DNA of 64,000 bases from Shewanella piezotolerans WP3 (GTDB taxonomy: Bacteria > Pseudomonadota > Gammaproteobacteria > Enterobacterales > Shewanellaceae): contig NC_011566.1 of NCBI RefSeq assembly GCF_000014885.1, positions 3,391,501 through 3,455,500 on the forward strand, given 5' to 3'. Below, in pieces: positions 1 through 7,250 of this stretch (the first letter of the stretch is position 1; each line of letters starts with the position of its first letter). The translations under genes and the position numbers were made by a program. The notes under the pieces were generated by a model. It searched no databases, had not been told where the DNA came from, and saw nothing but the letters and a program-made list of their open reading frames with translations.

Positions 1-463
1 TTTTAATAGGTTGATTATCATCTATTCGCTTCTGACACATACGAATTGCAGGCTGTAGCCCATCAACACACCCATGGGAGATTTCTTGAAGTGTTAATGA
101 GTTCCCTATGTAGTTGGCATTTATCTTAATCCCAAAAGCACTAGCTCTAGTTTCTGCTAAAGCATTTTTCATAGCGACTGCGAGCTCTCTATTTGACATT
201 GCCACATAAGCTAATATCAACTTTTCATTAGTAGTCTTGGGAGCTCTTAAATAAGCATCATCCAACAATGTTCGAATTTCTGAAAGCAAACTATCGATAA
301 CGCACCCAGAGGCAAAAATTTTACCATCACGCTTCGAAGCTGTACCTTTAACTTTTTCCCATTCCTCAATCCAACTGTCTAATTTGAAGTCAAATCGTGT
401 TGGTGGTTTAATCTTGTTCTTGATTATTTTTTCAACAAAAACATTTTCAACTTCATCACTCAT
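1..463 (-). CDS. Unknown protein, C-terminus cut by window edge
   Basis: An open frame reads leftward from an ATG at 463 to the window edge, giving at least 154 residues with no stop. A good ribosome-binding site (AAGGAG) lies 7-8 bases before the ATG, which supports the start. The protein is hydrophilic and mostly helical in character, with no signal peptide, membrane segment or catalytic motif that I recognise. It is divergent from the PLD-like gene at 644, and the 180-base gap between them probably holds both promoters. It lies in AT-rich DNA on the island side of the integrase, so it is probably cargo of the mobile element. No function is assigned. Confidence 0.6.
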   Translation of the reverse strand, partial: MSDEVENVFVEKIIKNKIKPPTRFDFKLDSWIEEWEKVKGTASKRDGKIFASGCVIDSLLSEIRTLLDDAYLRAPKTTNEKLILAYVAMSNRELAVAMKNALAETRASAFGIKINANYIGNSLTLQEISHGCVDGLQPAIRMCQKRIDDNQPIK

Positions 464-643
464 TGGATCAACTCCTTAGTATTTATGAGACATATATTAT
501 CAGCACGCTAGCACTATTTAAATCAGATGGTTACGAAAATACTTGCTGAGACATGATATATACATTTTTGGCCTTTTATTGATATAAGCCAGAGAATTAA
601 ACTCATTTGATGGTAAGGTTTATCGATCATTTATGGGGGGGCT

Positions 644-1918
644 ATGACGGGCTTATATACAAACAGCAATTCGAAGCAAGATTTCATCAGACATGGCATC
701 ATAACTAGCATAGAAGATGGTATGGACGTTTTTATAGCCTCTGCGTTTTTCACTGAGTCTAGTGTCATTGATGAGCTGGTACAGAAAGGTTGTCACATAA
801 GGATTGTTATCCGCCTTGGATTCCCCACGTTACCTGCAGCTCTTGAAAAATTACTTAAACACAACAAAGTTGAAGCGAGATACTTCACTAGCAACTCGTT
901 TCATCCAAAATTTTATATTTTCGGAGACAAAAAAGTCTTAATTGGCTCTGCAAACCTTACCTGTTCAGCTCTTCTATCCAATCAAGAAGTTATGGTTAGC
1001 CTCAATTCAAGCGACTCTAGATTTGATGAACTGAAATCACTTTTTGCTGACTACTGGGAAGAAGCATCCGTACTAACCAAAGAAGCTATCAATAACTACC
1101 GCAGCATTTATAACAAGTTCGGGAAACTAGATTCATTGATCAAACAACTAGACGATAGTGTTATCGATAAATTGGGTGATAAGAACTTTTCAAATATCAG
1201 TCGTGGGAAGAAAAAAGTTAATCGAGAATCAATCTTCCAAGACACTTACTATAAGTCTTATCAAGAGTCCGTTTATGCTTTCCGTTGCATCGAGGAAACC
1301 TACATCACGTTTGAACGAAAGATTAGTGAAAACAGCATACCATTAAGGCTTGAAATCGATTCATTCTTTAGCTTTGTTCGAGATAGGCATGCTTCAACAG
1401 ATATTTGGAAAAGACAGGCAGTCGGTTGGACCAACAGTCAAAAAGCAAACCTTAAAGTCCTTATTGACGAGTGGCTGACTATTCACTGGAAACACTTTGA
1501 AGACACAATTGTACCCATCAATTATCCGCTCATTACTCAAGTCTTTGGCTCAGTGCAATCAATCAAATCTGCGCCAATGCATGACATAGTAGAAGCGTTA
1601 TGTGTACTCCACTCTTTCCACGACAGATTCAGATTCTACAAAGGCGGTCTAGAGACACTAAAGACAACTTTCATTGATACCAACAACGAGCAGAAAGTTA
1701 AAAAAACTCTTTGTTATTTACTGTACGGGAAAGACGATATAGTCAAGCGCATGTCTAATTGTATTCACGACTCCGAGTACGAGCTAAACGAATTTGGTCC
1801 TGCAAATGTTCAGGAGCTGGTTGGATGGATAAACAAAGAGAACCTCCCAGTAATTAATGGACGAACCACTAAAGTGCTTAGATACTTTGGATTTGAAGTG
1901 AAGCAGCTTGGTGGCTAG
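644..1918 (+). CDS. Single-HKD phospholipase D-like protein (putative nuclease)
   Basis: A 424-residue protein preceded by a G-rich Shine-Dalgarno run directly before the ATG. Residues 10-120 form a phospholipase D superfamily half-domain: His87-x-Lys89, then GSAN at 101-104, then an NQE triplet near 114-116. This is the usual HxK...GSxN active-site pattern. Only one HKD motif is visible, so activity would need a homodimer, as in Nuc- or BfiI-type nucleases. The remaining 300 residues match nothing I know and may be a target-recognition or regulatory domain. It lies about 100 bases upstream of a membrane/coiled-coil gene and an ABC-3C-type cassette on the same strand, in an integrase-bounded island. 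A role in DNA defence is therefore inferred, not shown. Phospholipid or other phosphodiester substrates remain possible. Confidence 0.7.
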   Translation: MTGLYTNSNSKQDFIRHGIITSIEDGMDVFIASAFFTESSVIDELVQKGCHIRIVIRLGFPTLPAALEKLLKHNKVEARYFTSNSFHPKFYIFGDKKVLIGSANLTCSALLSNQEVMVSLNSSDSRFDELKSLFADYWEEASVLTKEAINNYRSIYNKFGKLDSLIKQLDDSVIDKLGDKNFSNISRGKKKVNRESIFQDTYYKSYQESVYAFRCIEETYITFERKISENSIPLRLEIDSFFSFVRDRHASTDIWKRQAVGWTNSQKANLKVLIDEWLTIHWKHFEDTIVPINYPLITQVFGSVQSIKSAPMHDIVEALCVLHSFHDRFRFYKGGLETLKTTFIDTNNEQKVKKTLCYLLYGKDDIVKRMSNCIHDSEYELNEFGPANVQELVGWINKENLPVINGRTTKVLRYFGFEVKQLGG

Positions 1919-1973
1919 ATGAACTATTTTATATTTATTAGATAGTTATATAACTTTTACTGGAACACTATGT

Positions 1974-2002
1974 ATATGAACTGTACAATGCTCGGTTCAT
2001 AT
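1974..2002. repeat. 8-bp inverted repeat upstream of the cassette
   Basis: The arms ATATGAAC (1974-1981) and GTTCATAT (1995-2002) are perfect and separated by 13 bases. They lie 22 bases before the chosen start of the small membrane protein. The repeat could be an operator for the downstream four-gene cassette or a small leader hairpin. No T-tract follows, so a terminator is unlikely. Confidence 0.35.
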
Positions 2003-2023
2003 GTCTAAATGTTGGGATATAAA

Positions 2024-2386
2024 ATGGATGAATTTTTGAAAATCTTTGCCACCCCACCTTTTGTAGCTATCGCTTGGGTCTGTACAGTCGCCAGCTGCAT
2101 CTATGCCTTTGTCCAAAAAAGCAATGTGACCAAGGTTACACAGAAATTCAATAATCTAAACATCACGCATAACGACCTAAAGGTTCAAAACAACACTCTT
2201 CAACAAAAATTCGAATCGCTGGAAGTTTCATACAGTACGCTGCAAGTTCAAAACACCTCTCTAGAACAGCAAATCGTAGAAATCGAAAAGAACGATATTC
2301 ACGATAACTATCAAGAAGTGCATCAAAACGGCCAAAACAACTTTAACCAAGGTGTAATTAAAGGCGACTTTATTTACAACAAATAA
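2024..2386 (+). CDS. Small membrane-anchored coiled-coil protein
   Basis: The 120-residue product starts at the ATG at 2024, which has GGGA six bases upstream. An ATG at 2009 is in frame but has no ribosome-binding site. Residues about 10-30 form one hydrophobic segment, probably an inner-membrane anchor. Residues about 35-90 form a heptad-like coiled coil rich in Gln, Asn and Leu. The C-terminus ends in an Asn-rich stretch followed by GVIKGDFIYNK. That tail resembles the head of the next protein (IEGDFYNIEG). The stop is 17 bases before the next start, so the genes are probably co-transcribed. I do not recognise the family. In this context it may be a sensor or membrane-acting effector for the ABC-3C-type proteins, which is inference. 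Confidence 0.55.
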   Translation: MDEFLKIFATPPFVAIAWVCTVASCIYAFVQKSNVTKVTQKFNNLNITHNDLKVQNNTLQQKFESLEVSYSTLQVQNTSLEQQIVEIEKNDIHDNYQEVHQNGQNNFNQGVIKGDFIYNK

Positions 2387-2403
2387 GAGTCCTAGGCTTG
2401 TCT

Positions 2404-2955
2404 ATGTGTGAAACAAGATTTGACATTCAAAATATCGAAGGCGACTTCTACAACATAGAAGGTCCAGAAAACAATGTTGACTCAATTATCAACGTTATCA
2501 TTGGTGATATTGCATCAGCTAACGTGAAAATTGACCGCAGTGATCGGTCTTTTCCAGCGAATGTTGCTACAAAGATCGACCATAATATGCTTAAAACTAA
2601 GCGTCGTATAGTCTTGCAATACAAATCATACTCTTCTCATATCGAGAGTGCCTACACCCTTGCTGAACAGAACATTATCAATGGGAAACAGACAGCAATG
2701 GAGTTGCTGAATGAAATGTACTGCAATTCGTTAGAAAAGTATGACATCGATTCTTTTGAACCAGACATAGCGCAAGTACGACAACACGCTGACGACATCA
2801 TAAGCGATATAATCAAGCAGCTAAGGAAGTTCGTTTATAGCTCAGCCAATGTAACTCAATACAAAGAACAAGTGGAAATTGGTCTAAACGTTGTTGTTGC
2901 ACATGGCTTCGTAGAATGCTGTGTTTTGGAGAATCCTAACAATGCTACCAACTAA
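2404..2955 (+). CDS. Putative ABC-3C system C-terminal-domain component
   Basis: The 183-residue product is read from the ATG at 2404, with AGG seven to eight bases upstream; a TTG at 2398 is the alternative. Residues about 3-25 are beta-prone and Asn/Gly/Asp-rich (IEGDFYNIEG). Residues about 55-180 are helical and contain the KIDHNMLKTKRRI stretch. That arrangement resembles the C-terminal coupling domain of ABC-three-component systems. Those systems pair such a protein with a small middle component and a DUF2326 ATPase, and both follow here with overlapping reading frames. The family call rests mainly on this gene order. No effector domain is visible, so the effector may be the upstream membrane protein or the PLD-like protein. 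Confidence 0.5.
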   Translation: MCETRFDIQNIEGDFYNIEGPENNVDSIINVIIGDIASANVKIDRSDRSFPANVATKIDHNMLKTKRRIVLQYKSYSSHIESAYTLAEQNIINGKQTAMELLNEMYCNSLEKYDIDSFEPDIAQVRQHADDIISDIIKQLRKFVYSSANVTQYKEQVEIGLNVVVAHGFVECCVLENPNNATN

Positions 2956-3178
2956 TGGCTCTCACCCAGAGATGAACGTGCTCTACATTGGTGGCTTTAT
3001 TTTGAAAATGCTTCATGAGCGCAAAAGAAAGCGTATGACTACCACTCAACTAATGAAAGTTGGAACTAAAGAGCTTTCTGTTTCCGTAGACCACATAATT
3101 TTAGCGCTGGATTGGCTGTATATCATTTCTGCTATTGGCTACGATAGTAAAGAGGTTTTTATCAATGAAGCTACTTAG
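2942..3178 (+). CDS. ABC-3C middle-component-like protein (MC6-type winged helix)
   Basis: The 78-residue product starts at an ATG that overlaps the upstream gene by 14 bases. An in-frame ATG at 2921 is further inside that gene and less likely. The pattern HPEMNVLYIGGFILKML, then about 30 polar residues, then LALDWLYIISAIG and a short strand fits the small winged-helix middle components of ABC-3C systems, in particular the MC6 type as I remember it. These proteins are thought to bridge the DUF2326 ATPase and the CTD/effector component. The stop codon overlaps the ATPase start, implying translational coupling and fixed stoichiometry. Family assignment is from remembered patterns and gene order, without a search. 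Confidence 0.6.
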   Translation: MLPTNGSHPEMNVLYIGGFILKMLHERKRKRMTTTQLMKVGTKELSVSVDHIILALDWLYIISAIGYDSKEVFINEAT

Positions 3179-4856
3179 ATTTCTCTTAGAGATCGACGGT
3201 GAAGAAACACGAGAGATACCGTTTTTCGACAACTTAAACATCATTACAAGTAAGAAAAGATCTGATGCACTAGGTAACAGCGTTGGTAAGTCAACTTTAG
3301 GAAGAATCCTAGACTACTTGTTCGACGGCTCAATCAACCCAATTTACATTGATGATGAATTTCAAACACCAAAGCAAGAGATTGAGCAACTTTTCACTAG
3401 CAGTGAAGTATATGTGTCGCTTGAATATCTTGGCTTAGACAATCAATACAGTGTTATCAAACGCAGGCTTTCGACTGATACAGACTTACAAAGCTACATT
3501 TTGAATGGGCAGGAAGTGACAAGTAAAAAGTACACAGCCCATATCATGGGCAGTGTTTTCAACGTTTACTCTACTAAGCCAACTATTCGAAAACTTGCTC
3601 CAAAATTCTTTAGAACAACACAGCACCGCATGACAAAAACTGTTAACTTTGATAACGGGAGGAGCATTTCTAAATCCGATGTCAATACTGTTTTTCTGTA
3701 TCTGTTCAACTTTGATGACACTGAAATACTCAGCAAAGTCCATAAGTTAAAGACCACTATCAAAGGTTATGAAAGAAACCTAAAAGCATTCAATAGTGTG
3801 ATAACTAAAGACAAGATTGTTAGCTCTATATCCAAAATAAAACGAGAAATAGCTAAGTTAGAAAAGTCTCTACTATCGTCTGAAAAAGGTATTGATAAGC
3901 TAGAGTTCGTGTCTAGAATCAACGCTGTTGATGACGAACAAAACTTATTGTCTGATGAAATTCTATCGTTAGATTTAAAGATAAAAAACATCTTCAAAAC
4001 CAATGAAATACTACAGAATAGCGAACAACATCATTTGCTAGATGAATTACGAGCAGTCTATGAATACGCATCAGTTAAGATAGAGTCTACTCTAGAGGAT
4101 TATCAACAAGCACTTGCGTTCCATGACCATCTACTAAGTACCAAGCGTGAATTTGTTTCACATGGTCTAGATAAACTGCAAGAGAAACATGAAAAGGCAA
4201 CAATCAAGTTTGGTCAGCTAAAGCACCAGAAACTGAGTCTCTTCGACGAATTGAAGTCGAAAAAGAAAATAGAAGAGATTTCTGAAACAATGAAAGAAAT
4301 CGGCCACTTGGACAAAGAGTTGGCCAAGCTAACGGCCATTATTGATAAAAAAGAAGACATCGATTCAAATCTGATACTTGAAAAACAAAGCTTAACAGAG
4401 CTATCAAGTGAATTAGAAACTGAACTTGGTAACGTAACCTCTTTTGAAAAAAAGTATATCCACAACTTCAAAAACTACACTAGTGATTTTTATGGTGTTG
4501 AGTACAACTTTAGCCTCCATCTAAATCAAGAAAAAGGTGAATGTGCACCACATGTGGACGATGTAGAATCAAACAACGAAGGTGGATTAAAGCGACTTGA
4601 AGTTGTCACTTTTGATCTGGCATACATCAAGACAGTTTGTGATTTGCAAGCGATGAGACCTAACTTTGTCTTACACGATTCTATTGATGAAATCGACATT
4701 CAGCACATTCGTAAAATGTTTGACGAATCAATTAAGCTTTCAGGACAACAGATTGTCTCCATGCTGTCCGATAAGCTAACTCAAGAAGATTATCAAAAGT
4801 ATAAACGCTACATCATTTTGGAACTCTCACAAGACAATAAGTTCTTCAATCTATGA
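3165..4856 (+). CDS. DUF2326-type ABC ATPase of an ABC-3C system
   Basis: The 563-residue protein is read from an ATG that overlaps the middle-component stop, with AGAGG nine bases before it. Walker A is GNSVGKST at about 37-44. A long coiled coil follows (about 205-430), as in SMC/RecN-like ATPases. A second ATPase half is near the C-terminus: a Gly-Gly signature around 473, FDLAYI at about 483 and HDSIDEID at about 504. The last is characteristic of DUF2326 proteins, where the HDS replaces the usual Walker B/switch arrangement. Such ATPases are predicted to sense nucleic acid or invasion and to license a linked effector. The three overlapping genes form one cassette. Biological activity is untested, but the family call is fairly secure. 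Confidence 0.8.
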   Translation: MKLLRFLLEIDGEETREIPFFDNLNIITSKKRSDALGNSVGKSTLGRILDYLFDGSINPIYIDDEFQTPKQEIEQLFTSSEVYVSLEYLGLDNQYSVIKRRLSTDTDLQSYILNGQEVTSKKYTAHIMGSVFNVYSTKPTIRKLAPKFFRTTQHRMTKTVNFDNGRSISKSDVNTVFLYLFNFDDTEILSKVHKLKTTIKGYERNLKAFNSVITKDKIVSSISKIKREIAKLEKSLLSSEKGIDKLEFVSRINAVDDEQNLLSDEILSLDLKIKNIFKTNEILQNSEQHHLLDELRAVYEYASVKIESTLEDYQQALAFHDHLLSTKREFVSHGLDKLQEKHEKATIKFGQLKHQKLSLFDELKSKKKIEEISETMKEIGHLDKELAKLTAIIDKKEDIDSNLILEKQSLTELSSELETELGNVTSFEKKYIHNFKNYTSDFYGVEYNFSLHLNQEKGECAPHVDDVESNNEGGLKRLEVVTFDLAYIKTVCDLQAMRPNFVLHDSIDEIDIQHIRKMFDESIKLSGQQIVSMLSDKLTQEDYQKYKRYIILELSQDNKFFNL

Positions 4857-4863
4857 TCTAACA

Positions 4864-4893
4864 GGCTACCAAATCAGTTAGTAATTGGTAGCC
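4864..4893. terminator. Hairpin between ATPase and integrase genes
   Basis: The 9-bp arms GGCTACCAA (4864-4872) and TTGGTAGCC (4885-4893) are perfect and surround a 12-base loop. The hairpin begins seven bases after the ATPase stop. It lacks a clear T-run in either direction. It probably marks the end of both convergent units, although it could equally be a recombination-related repeat. Confidence 0.45.
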
Positions 4894-4946
4894 AAATAGC
4901 CTTATAAGCATTAATTTGTTCTAAGCTGAATAGAATATTTAAATAC

Positions 4947-6197
4947 CTACTTCCAATCCAACGCCTTAACCAACTTCAACATGTTCTCTATCTTGTACTC
5001 TTTGCCATAGCGGTCAAAGGTTATCGAGCCATGAGAATGACCAAGCAAACCTGCGACCATATCTGAGCTGTACTCTTTATGTTTGAGCTGAGTAGCCACT
5101 GCATGACGAATGCCATGTAAGGTGTCTCGCTCACCCCAGCCTAACTTAGGCTTAAAGGTGTAGAACCATTTGGAGACCTGATGTGAATAACCACGAGTCG
5201 ATATCTTCCTAAGTTCAGGGAATAGTCGCTCGTGGCCGCTAGCCTGTTGCTTATCTACAAACTGAAGGAAGCCCATAGCGATTAGCTTAGGGTGAATAGG
5301 GATGACACGTTCACTGGTCGCGGTCTTAATGGACTGATCTGGATGTGTCGCTCTAATGTGGATGCAGGGATAACCGTCAATAACGGTAAAGTCATCTATA
5401 TATAGTTGAGCTAACTCCCCTAGCCTCGCGCCAGTATAAGCAGCAAGCCTTGGCAACCATGCACGATAAGGCATCTTATGCTCAGTAGTTGATGGGATTT
5501 CCCTAAATAGCTGTCTGATTTTGGTCTCGCTCAAGGCATCTCGTGCCTTAGAGGCTTTAACCTTTGCCGACACCTTAATACTAAGCCCTGTCATCGGGTT
5601 ACTGATGCCGTAATGTAGAGCTGCCCACTGTAATAGTGCAGAAACTCGAGTCAGTCGCTTATTAACTGTAGAGACTGCAAGGTCTGCTTTAGATGAGAAG
5701 TGTCGCTTGTACTCTAATGCCTTAGCCAGTGTGAACTGTTCAAGACGTATATCACCTAGAAGACCAATCATATCTTTATAGGTCTGACGGTTAACCTGTT
5801 CACTGTGTGGTGACCATGCGCCTTGCTTACGTTTCTCTTGGCAAAACTCTTCAGCTACTTGGCTGAGTCTTGGGAGCTTAGGATGACTGCTATTGCTTTG
5901 GGTAGTAATAGTGGCATCAGAAACCTTAGAAGGTCTTAAGGCCTCTTGCGTACAGGCTTGAGTATGAACCGTCTCACTGCTGTCTTGAGTGTCACCTTCA
6001 GCAACACTGCGTAACTGACTCAACACCTGCCAAGACTTACGAACGGCTTCAAGACGGTCTCTAGTCGCTAACGACTTTCTGATTTCACGTTTACCAAGGG
6101 AGCTTTGTTGAGCTTCAGGTACGACTATTCGCGCATACCAAATGCCATGACGGGATTGAAATAAATATGGGGGAGTTTTAGCTAAACTATTTCTCAT
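4947..6197 (-). CDS. Tyrosine recombinase / integrase
   Basis: The 416-residue product is read from the ATG at 6197. The frame stays open further upstream but runs into the ffs RNA gene, so the longer form is not credible. Residues about 10-50 look like the N-terminal DUF6538-type fold (RHGIWYARIVVP). Residues about 110-200 are the SAM-like core-binding domain. The catalytic domain shows Arg258 (TGARLGE), His361-x-x-Arg364 (HGIRH), His387 (LLGHS) and the nucleophile Tyr397 (FDRYGK). This is a complete set, so the enzyme should be active. It lies immediately downstream of ffs on the same strand, the usual position for an integrase that inserts at the 3' end of an RNA gene. It marks the edge of a genomic island running left out of the window. 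Confidence 0.9.
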   Translation of the reverse strand: MRNSLAKTPPYLFQSRHGIWYARIVVPEAQQSSLGKREIRKSLATRDRLEAVRKSWQVLSQLRSVAEGDTQDSSETVHTQACTQEALRPSKVSDATITTQSNSSHPKLPRLSQVAEEFCQEKRKQGAWSPHSEQVNRQTYKDMIGLLGDIRLEQFTLAKALEYKRHFSSKADLAVSTVNKRLTRVSALLQWAALHYGISNPMTGLSIKVSAKVKASKARDALSETKIRQLFREIPSTTEHKMPYRAWLPRLAAYTGARLGELAQLYIDDFTVIDGYPCIHIRATHPDQSIKTATSERVIPIHPKLIAMGFLQFVDKQQASGHERLFPELRKISTRGYSHQVSKWFYTFKPKLGWGERDTLHGIRHAVATQLKHKEYSSDMVAGLLGHSHGSITFDRYGKEYKIENMLKLVKALDWK

Positions 6198-6270
6198 CGA
6201 GTGTACCACCAAGTGTATCACCTGAGGTCTTTCTGAGATAAGCCTTTGATTAGACTTTAGTTTGGAGGTT

Positions 6271-6369
6271 TCCCTAGAGCCACACCCCGGCACATGAGTC
6301 ACTTGCTGCGGTTGCTCCCTTCCAGGCCTGGCCGAGTTCACAAGTTATCATTGCGGGGGGACCCTAGGG
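6271..6369 (-). ncRNA. ffs: 4.5S signal recognition particle RNA
   Basis: Read on the minus strand, the segment has the SRP domain IV core: the GGCCTGGAAGGGAGCAACCG run corresponds to the GGTCCGGAAGGAAGCAGCCA of the E. coli RNA. It also has CCCGCAA near the 5' side and GTGCCGGGGTGTGGC near the 3' side. The terminal CCCTAG and CTAGGG pair. Predicted length is about 99 nt; the exact ends are inferred from pairing. The RNA binds Ffh and targets nascent membrane proteins. The integrase gene begins 74 bases beyond its 3' end, so the 3' portion may double as attachment site. Confidence 0.9.
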
Positions 6370-6414
6370 TCACCACTGATTTCGTTGAGAGCAGTTGCCC
6401 TCAAGAACGGCAGC

Positions 6415-6443
6415 ATTATCTACCATGAATCGAATCCAAGCAA
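6415..6443 (-). promoter_or_regulatory. Sigma-70 promoter of ffs
   Basis: On the minus strand a -35 TTGCTT (6443-6438) and a -10 GATAAT (6420-6415) are separated by exactly 17 bases. Transcription would start near 6408, leaving about 35-40 bases of 5' precursor before mature ffs. This is consistent with 4.5S RNA being processed at its 5' end. Confidence 0.6.
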
Positions 6444-6496
6444 GTCATTATCGAGTTTCAGCAGCTACTTTTGGTTCAATCGCTGATTCTATAGAC

Positions 6497-6519
6497 AAAA
6501 GCCTTCAATAGAAGGCTTA
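6497..6519 (-). terminator. Rho-independent terminator of the ComEA-like gene
   Basis: Read on the minus strand, the stem AAGCCTTC / GAAGGCTT with a four-base loop is followed by TTTG. It lies about 35 bases after the stop codon at 6553. Confidence 0.6.
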
Positions 6520-6552
6520 TTTATCCTTAACGGTCTGCATAATACGGTATCA

Positions 6553-6864
6553 CTACAGACTCAACACCGCCTTATTTTGCTCTATCAGCTTATCGCCAAT
6601 ACCTTTTACATTTGATAGTTCACTTATCGAGCTAAACTTACCATGCGTTGCTCGGTAGTCCACTATTGCTTTCGCTTTTGAATCACCGACACCTTTTAAC
6701 GTCGATAATTGAGCAACATTGGCAGAGTTGATGCTAATGACTTGAGTGCTTTTATGAGAGGATGTTTTACTCGTTTCTACGGTAGACTTGTCAACTGCAG
6801 CTTGTACTGATGAAAATGACATTAGGCTGGTAAGTAATAAAGCAGGCATTAATTTTTTATTCAT
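6553..6864 (-). CDS. ComEA-family helix-hairpin-helix protein
   Basis: The 103-residue product has a signal peptide (residues 1-22, ending around SVQA/A). A Ser/Thr/Lys-rich linker follows, then a tandem helix-hairpin-helix DNA-binding domain: SINSANVAQLSTLKGVGDSKAKAIVDY and SISELSNVKGIGDKLI, about residues 44-100. This is the small periplasmic ComEA/YbaV type that binds incoming double-stranded DNA without sequence specificity in gamma-proteobacterial competence. It is monocistronic, with its own terminator downstream and a 386-base gap upstream. Length and domain content are normal for the family. A role in natural transformation is known for Vibrio ComEA and inferred here. Confidence 0.85.
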   Translation of the reverse strand: MNKKLMPALLLTSLMSFSSVQAAVDKSTVETSKTSSHKSTQVISINSANVAQLSTLKGVGDSKAKAIVDYRATHGKFSSISELSNVKGIGDKLIEQNKAVLSL

Positions 6865-7250
6865 TCGCTATATCCTTGTATGATCCATTAGTTAGTAACC
6901 TCAATCCGTCTCCTTGGTTACGCAGCAAAATGTAGATCACCCCCACGAAATGCGCCATAAACCGACCAACATCTCACGCTAAAGTTTTACGCAGCGATCG
7001 GGATCACAAAACTACCTAACCGATAAACTTTCAATTATTTTGGCTAAGTATTCAAATCGATTCCGTTTGACGGATTAAGTTGTAAGTCGCAAACACACTT
7101 TGCAGGCACACCTCAAACTTACTTAATTTATGCGCCCTTCATCACCCTAGTGGAGCTTCAGTTTTGTTAGATAATGACAACTCAACTCATTTTGAAGTTA
7201 ATCACGACTGCACTAGAGTGTTGCAATCGACAATAATAATGGACTGAAAA
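6865..7250. other. Intergenic region between divergent ComEA and SLC13 genes
   Basis: This 386-base stretch should hold the promoters of both divergent genes. I see no convincing coding frame, tRNA or strong hairpin. AT-rich blocks around 7020-7060 and 7150-7200 could be promoter elements, but none is clear enough to call. Confidence 0.4.

Noticed and set aside
6198..6341. N-terminal extension of the integrase to an ATG at 6341
   Set aside because: The extension overlaps the ffs RNA core and contains no conserved integrase residues; the ATG at 6197 begins the recognisable domain.
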